Shown: one piece after another, positions 62,949 to 64,000 of the stretch
How positions within the stretch are numbered: position 1 is the first letter of the stretch
Layout: the number at the start of each line of letters is the position of its first letter
From: JAGVPT01 sp963717445
GTDB taxonomy: Bacteria > Bacteroidota > Ignavibacteria > UBA10030 > UBA8401
NCBI GenBank assembly: GCA_963717445.1
Contig: OY970334.1
Span: forward strand, 248,001 to 312,000
Direction: 5' to 3'
DNA length: 64,000 nt
Position numbers and translations under genes: made by a program
The notes under the pieces: model-generated
Seen by the model: only the letters and a program-made list of their open reading frames with translations
Told to the model about the DNA's origin: nothing
The model's database searches: none

Positions 62949-63120
62949 ACGACACTCCTTCCTGTTGGTCTGCAATGATACTGTTGATTATGTGTTGTGG
63001 CATTTTTCTCGAGAGGTGTTCGACGGTTCATTACATGTAAGTATTGTTGGGAGAAAAAGAAGTGAACTAAATGTACGTGTAACATCATTTGATTCTGCAA
63101 TAGTTCCGCACACCGGAAAA

Positions 63121-64000
63121 TTAGTTCCAGCGGCCGGCAATTTTCGCCCTGCAATTGAAGCATTTTCCTTCAACGATATTGTTGGAGCGGACTCTGAAAC
63201 CCCAGCGTTCGACCAACGTTACATGACAGGAAGGACAAAAAGTGTTTTCCGACTCTCCAACTTCTCCGGGCCTATTTCCAGCGTACACGTAATGCAACCC
63301 TGCGTTGTAACCGATCTCTCTGGCGCGGAGTAGTGTGTCGGCATCGGTATTTTCACGGTCGGTCATCTTATAGTCCTGATGAAACGCCGTAACGTGCCAC
63401 GGTATATCGGGCGACACAGAAACCAGATAGTTGGCGATATCCTTCAGCTCTTCGTCGGAATCATTGAACCCCGGAACGACTAATGTCACAATTTCAAGCC
63501 ATATGTTTCTCTCGTGAATCAGTTTTATCGTATCGAGAACATTCTGCAAAACGCCTCCTAGCTGAGCATACGATTTCTGGCGGAACCCTTTCAGGTCGAT
63601 CTTATACAGGTCAATGTATGGCTGAATATAGTCGATCACTTCGCGCGTTCCGTTCCCGTTGGAAACGTACGAAGTGATGAGACCCGATTTTTTGGCAAGC
63701 GAAAAAATTTCCATCGCCCACTCGCTCGTGATAAGCGGTTCATTGTAGGTACTAGTAACGACTTTTGCTCCGCGTCTCAACGCAAGATCAACAAAATCAC
63801 GAGGCGTCATGTATTCCGGATTCGATTCGGCAAGAGGGTCGCGCAAAGCTTGCGACGTTAACCAATTCTGGCAATAGGCACAATGGTAATCACATCCGAG
63901 CATTCCAAAACTGAGTGCTTTGGATCCCGGGAATGCGTGAAAAAATGGCTTCTTTTCTATCGGGTCGAGCTGCAGAGCTCCAACATATCCCGTCGGAACA
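63121..64000 (-). CDS. amrS: AmmeMemoRadiSam system radical SAM enzyme, 5'-truncated by window edge
   Basis: The frame runs off the right edge: residues VPTGYVGALQLDPIEKK and FFHAFPGSKALSFGM precede the radical SAM cluster site LGCDYHCAYCQNW (CxxxCxxC). The SAM-domain core continues with STYNEPLITSEWAMEI, YVSNGNGTREV and YKIDLKGF. A C-terminal zinc-like pair CPSCH / CFNC ends the protein. The family (AmrS, related to pyruvate formate-lyase activase) is widely conserved with its AmmeMemo partners, which are not in this window. Substrate unknown. Confidence 0.92.
   Translation of the reverse strand, partial: VPTGYVGALQLDPIEKKPFFHAFPGSKALSFGMLGCDYHCAYCQNWLTSQALRDPLAESNPEYMTPRDFVDLALRRGAKVVTSTYNEPLITSEWAMEIFSLAKKSGLITSYVSNGNGTREVIDYIQPYIDLYKIDLKGFRQKSYAQLGGVLQNVLDTIKLIHERNIWLEIVTLVVPGFNDSDEELKDIANYLVSVSPDIPWHVTAFHQDYKMTDRENTDADTLLRAREIGYNAGLHYVYAGNRPGEVGESENTFCPSCHVTLVERWGFRVRSNNIVEGKCFNCRAKIAGRWN

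Overview
The window looks like chromosomal DNA of a free-living Gram-negative bacterium of the Bacteroidota/Chlorobi/Ignavibacteria side of the tree. This is inferred from gene content only: large Sec-exported DUF11 surface proteins, outer-membrane barrels, multiheme c-type cytochromes, a RibBA fusion, and many TTG/GTG starts. There are no rRNA genes, CRISPR arrays or complete insertion sequences. Two genes are broken by one-base changes at homopolymers, so some consensus error (for example in a metagenome assembly) is possible.

Layout. (1) About 1-6.9 kb, minus strand: a defence island with a type I restriction-modification operon hsdM-hsdS-fic-[35-codon repeat ORF]-hsdR (hsdR runs off the left edge), preceded by a possible attenuator, a two-gene regulator/unknown pair, and the remnant of a tyrosine recombinase. 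(2) About 7-11.2 kb: small secreted proteins and lipoproteins, mostly unrecognised, including one built of three near-identical 33-residue repeats. (3) 11.4-13.1 kb, minus: an ECF sigma factor, a membrane anti-sigma-like protein and a Spy/ZraP-like periplasmic protein, each overlapping the next by 4 bp. (4) 13.5-17.7 kb, plus: Rieske protein, b561-like membrane protein, YceI, a MITE-like element, a LysE exporter and an Omp85-type barrel. (5) 18.0-24.5 kb, plus: a compact electron-transfer cluster of a His-rich membrane protein, a 20-heme and a 10-heme cytochrome c, an outer-membrane barrel, and a membrane-anchored ferredoxin/FAD oxidoreductase (frameshifted). (6) 25.1-26.3 kb: a GT9 glycosyltransferase. 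(7) 26.4-53.3 kb, minus: seven consecutive genes for exported surface proteins, six with DUF11-type domains (one of 4180 aa) and one N-terminal Ig-like/outer-membrane barrel protein. A MerR-type regulator with a cobalamin-binding-like domain that lacks the cobalt-ligating His lies directly upstream. (8) 54.9-64 kb, minus: tRNA-Gly/Cys/Leu and housekeeping genes (CYTH, greA, ribBA, yajC, tgt, a frameshifted lhgO-like gene, pdxH, SRPBCC, DinB, and an AmmeMemoRadiSam radical SAM gene cut by the right edge).

How the parts may work together. The 18.0-24.5 kb cluster reads as a candidate route from cytoplasmic NAD(P)H through an Fe-S/FAD enzyme and a heme-binding membrane protein to periplasmic multiheme cytochromes and an outer-membrane pore. 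The 27-kb DUF11 operon reads as a dedicated extracellular matrix or surface-fibre system with its own outer-membrane barrel and regulator. Both assignments are inferences from domain content and gene order. They are the two strongest candidates here for a little-described system.
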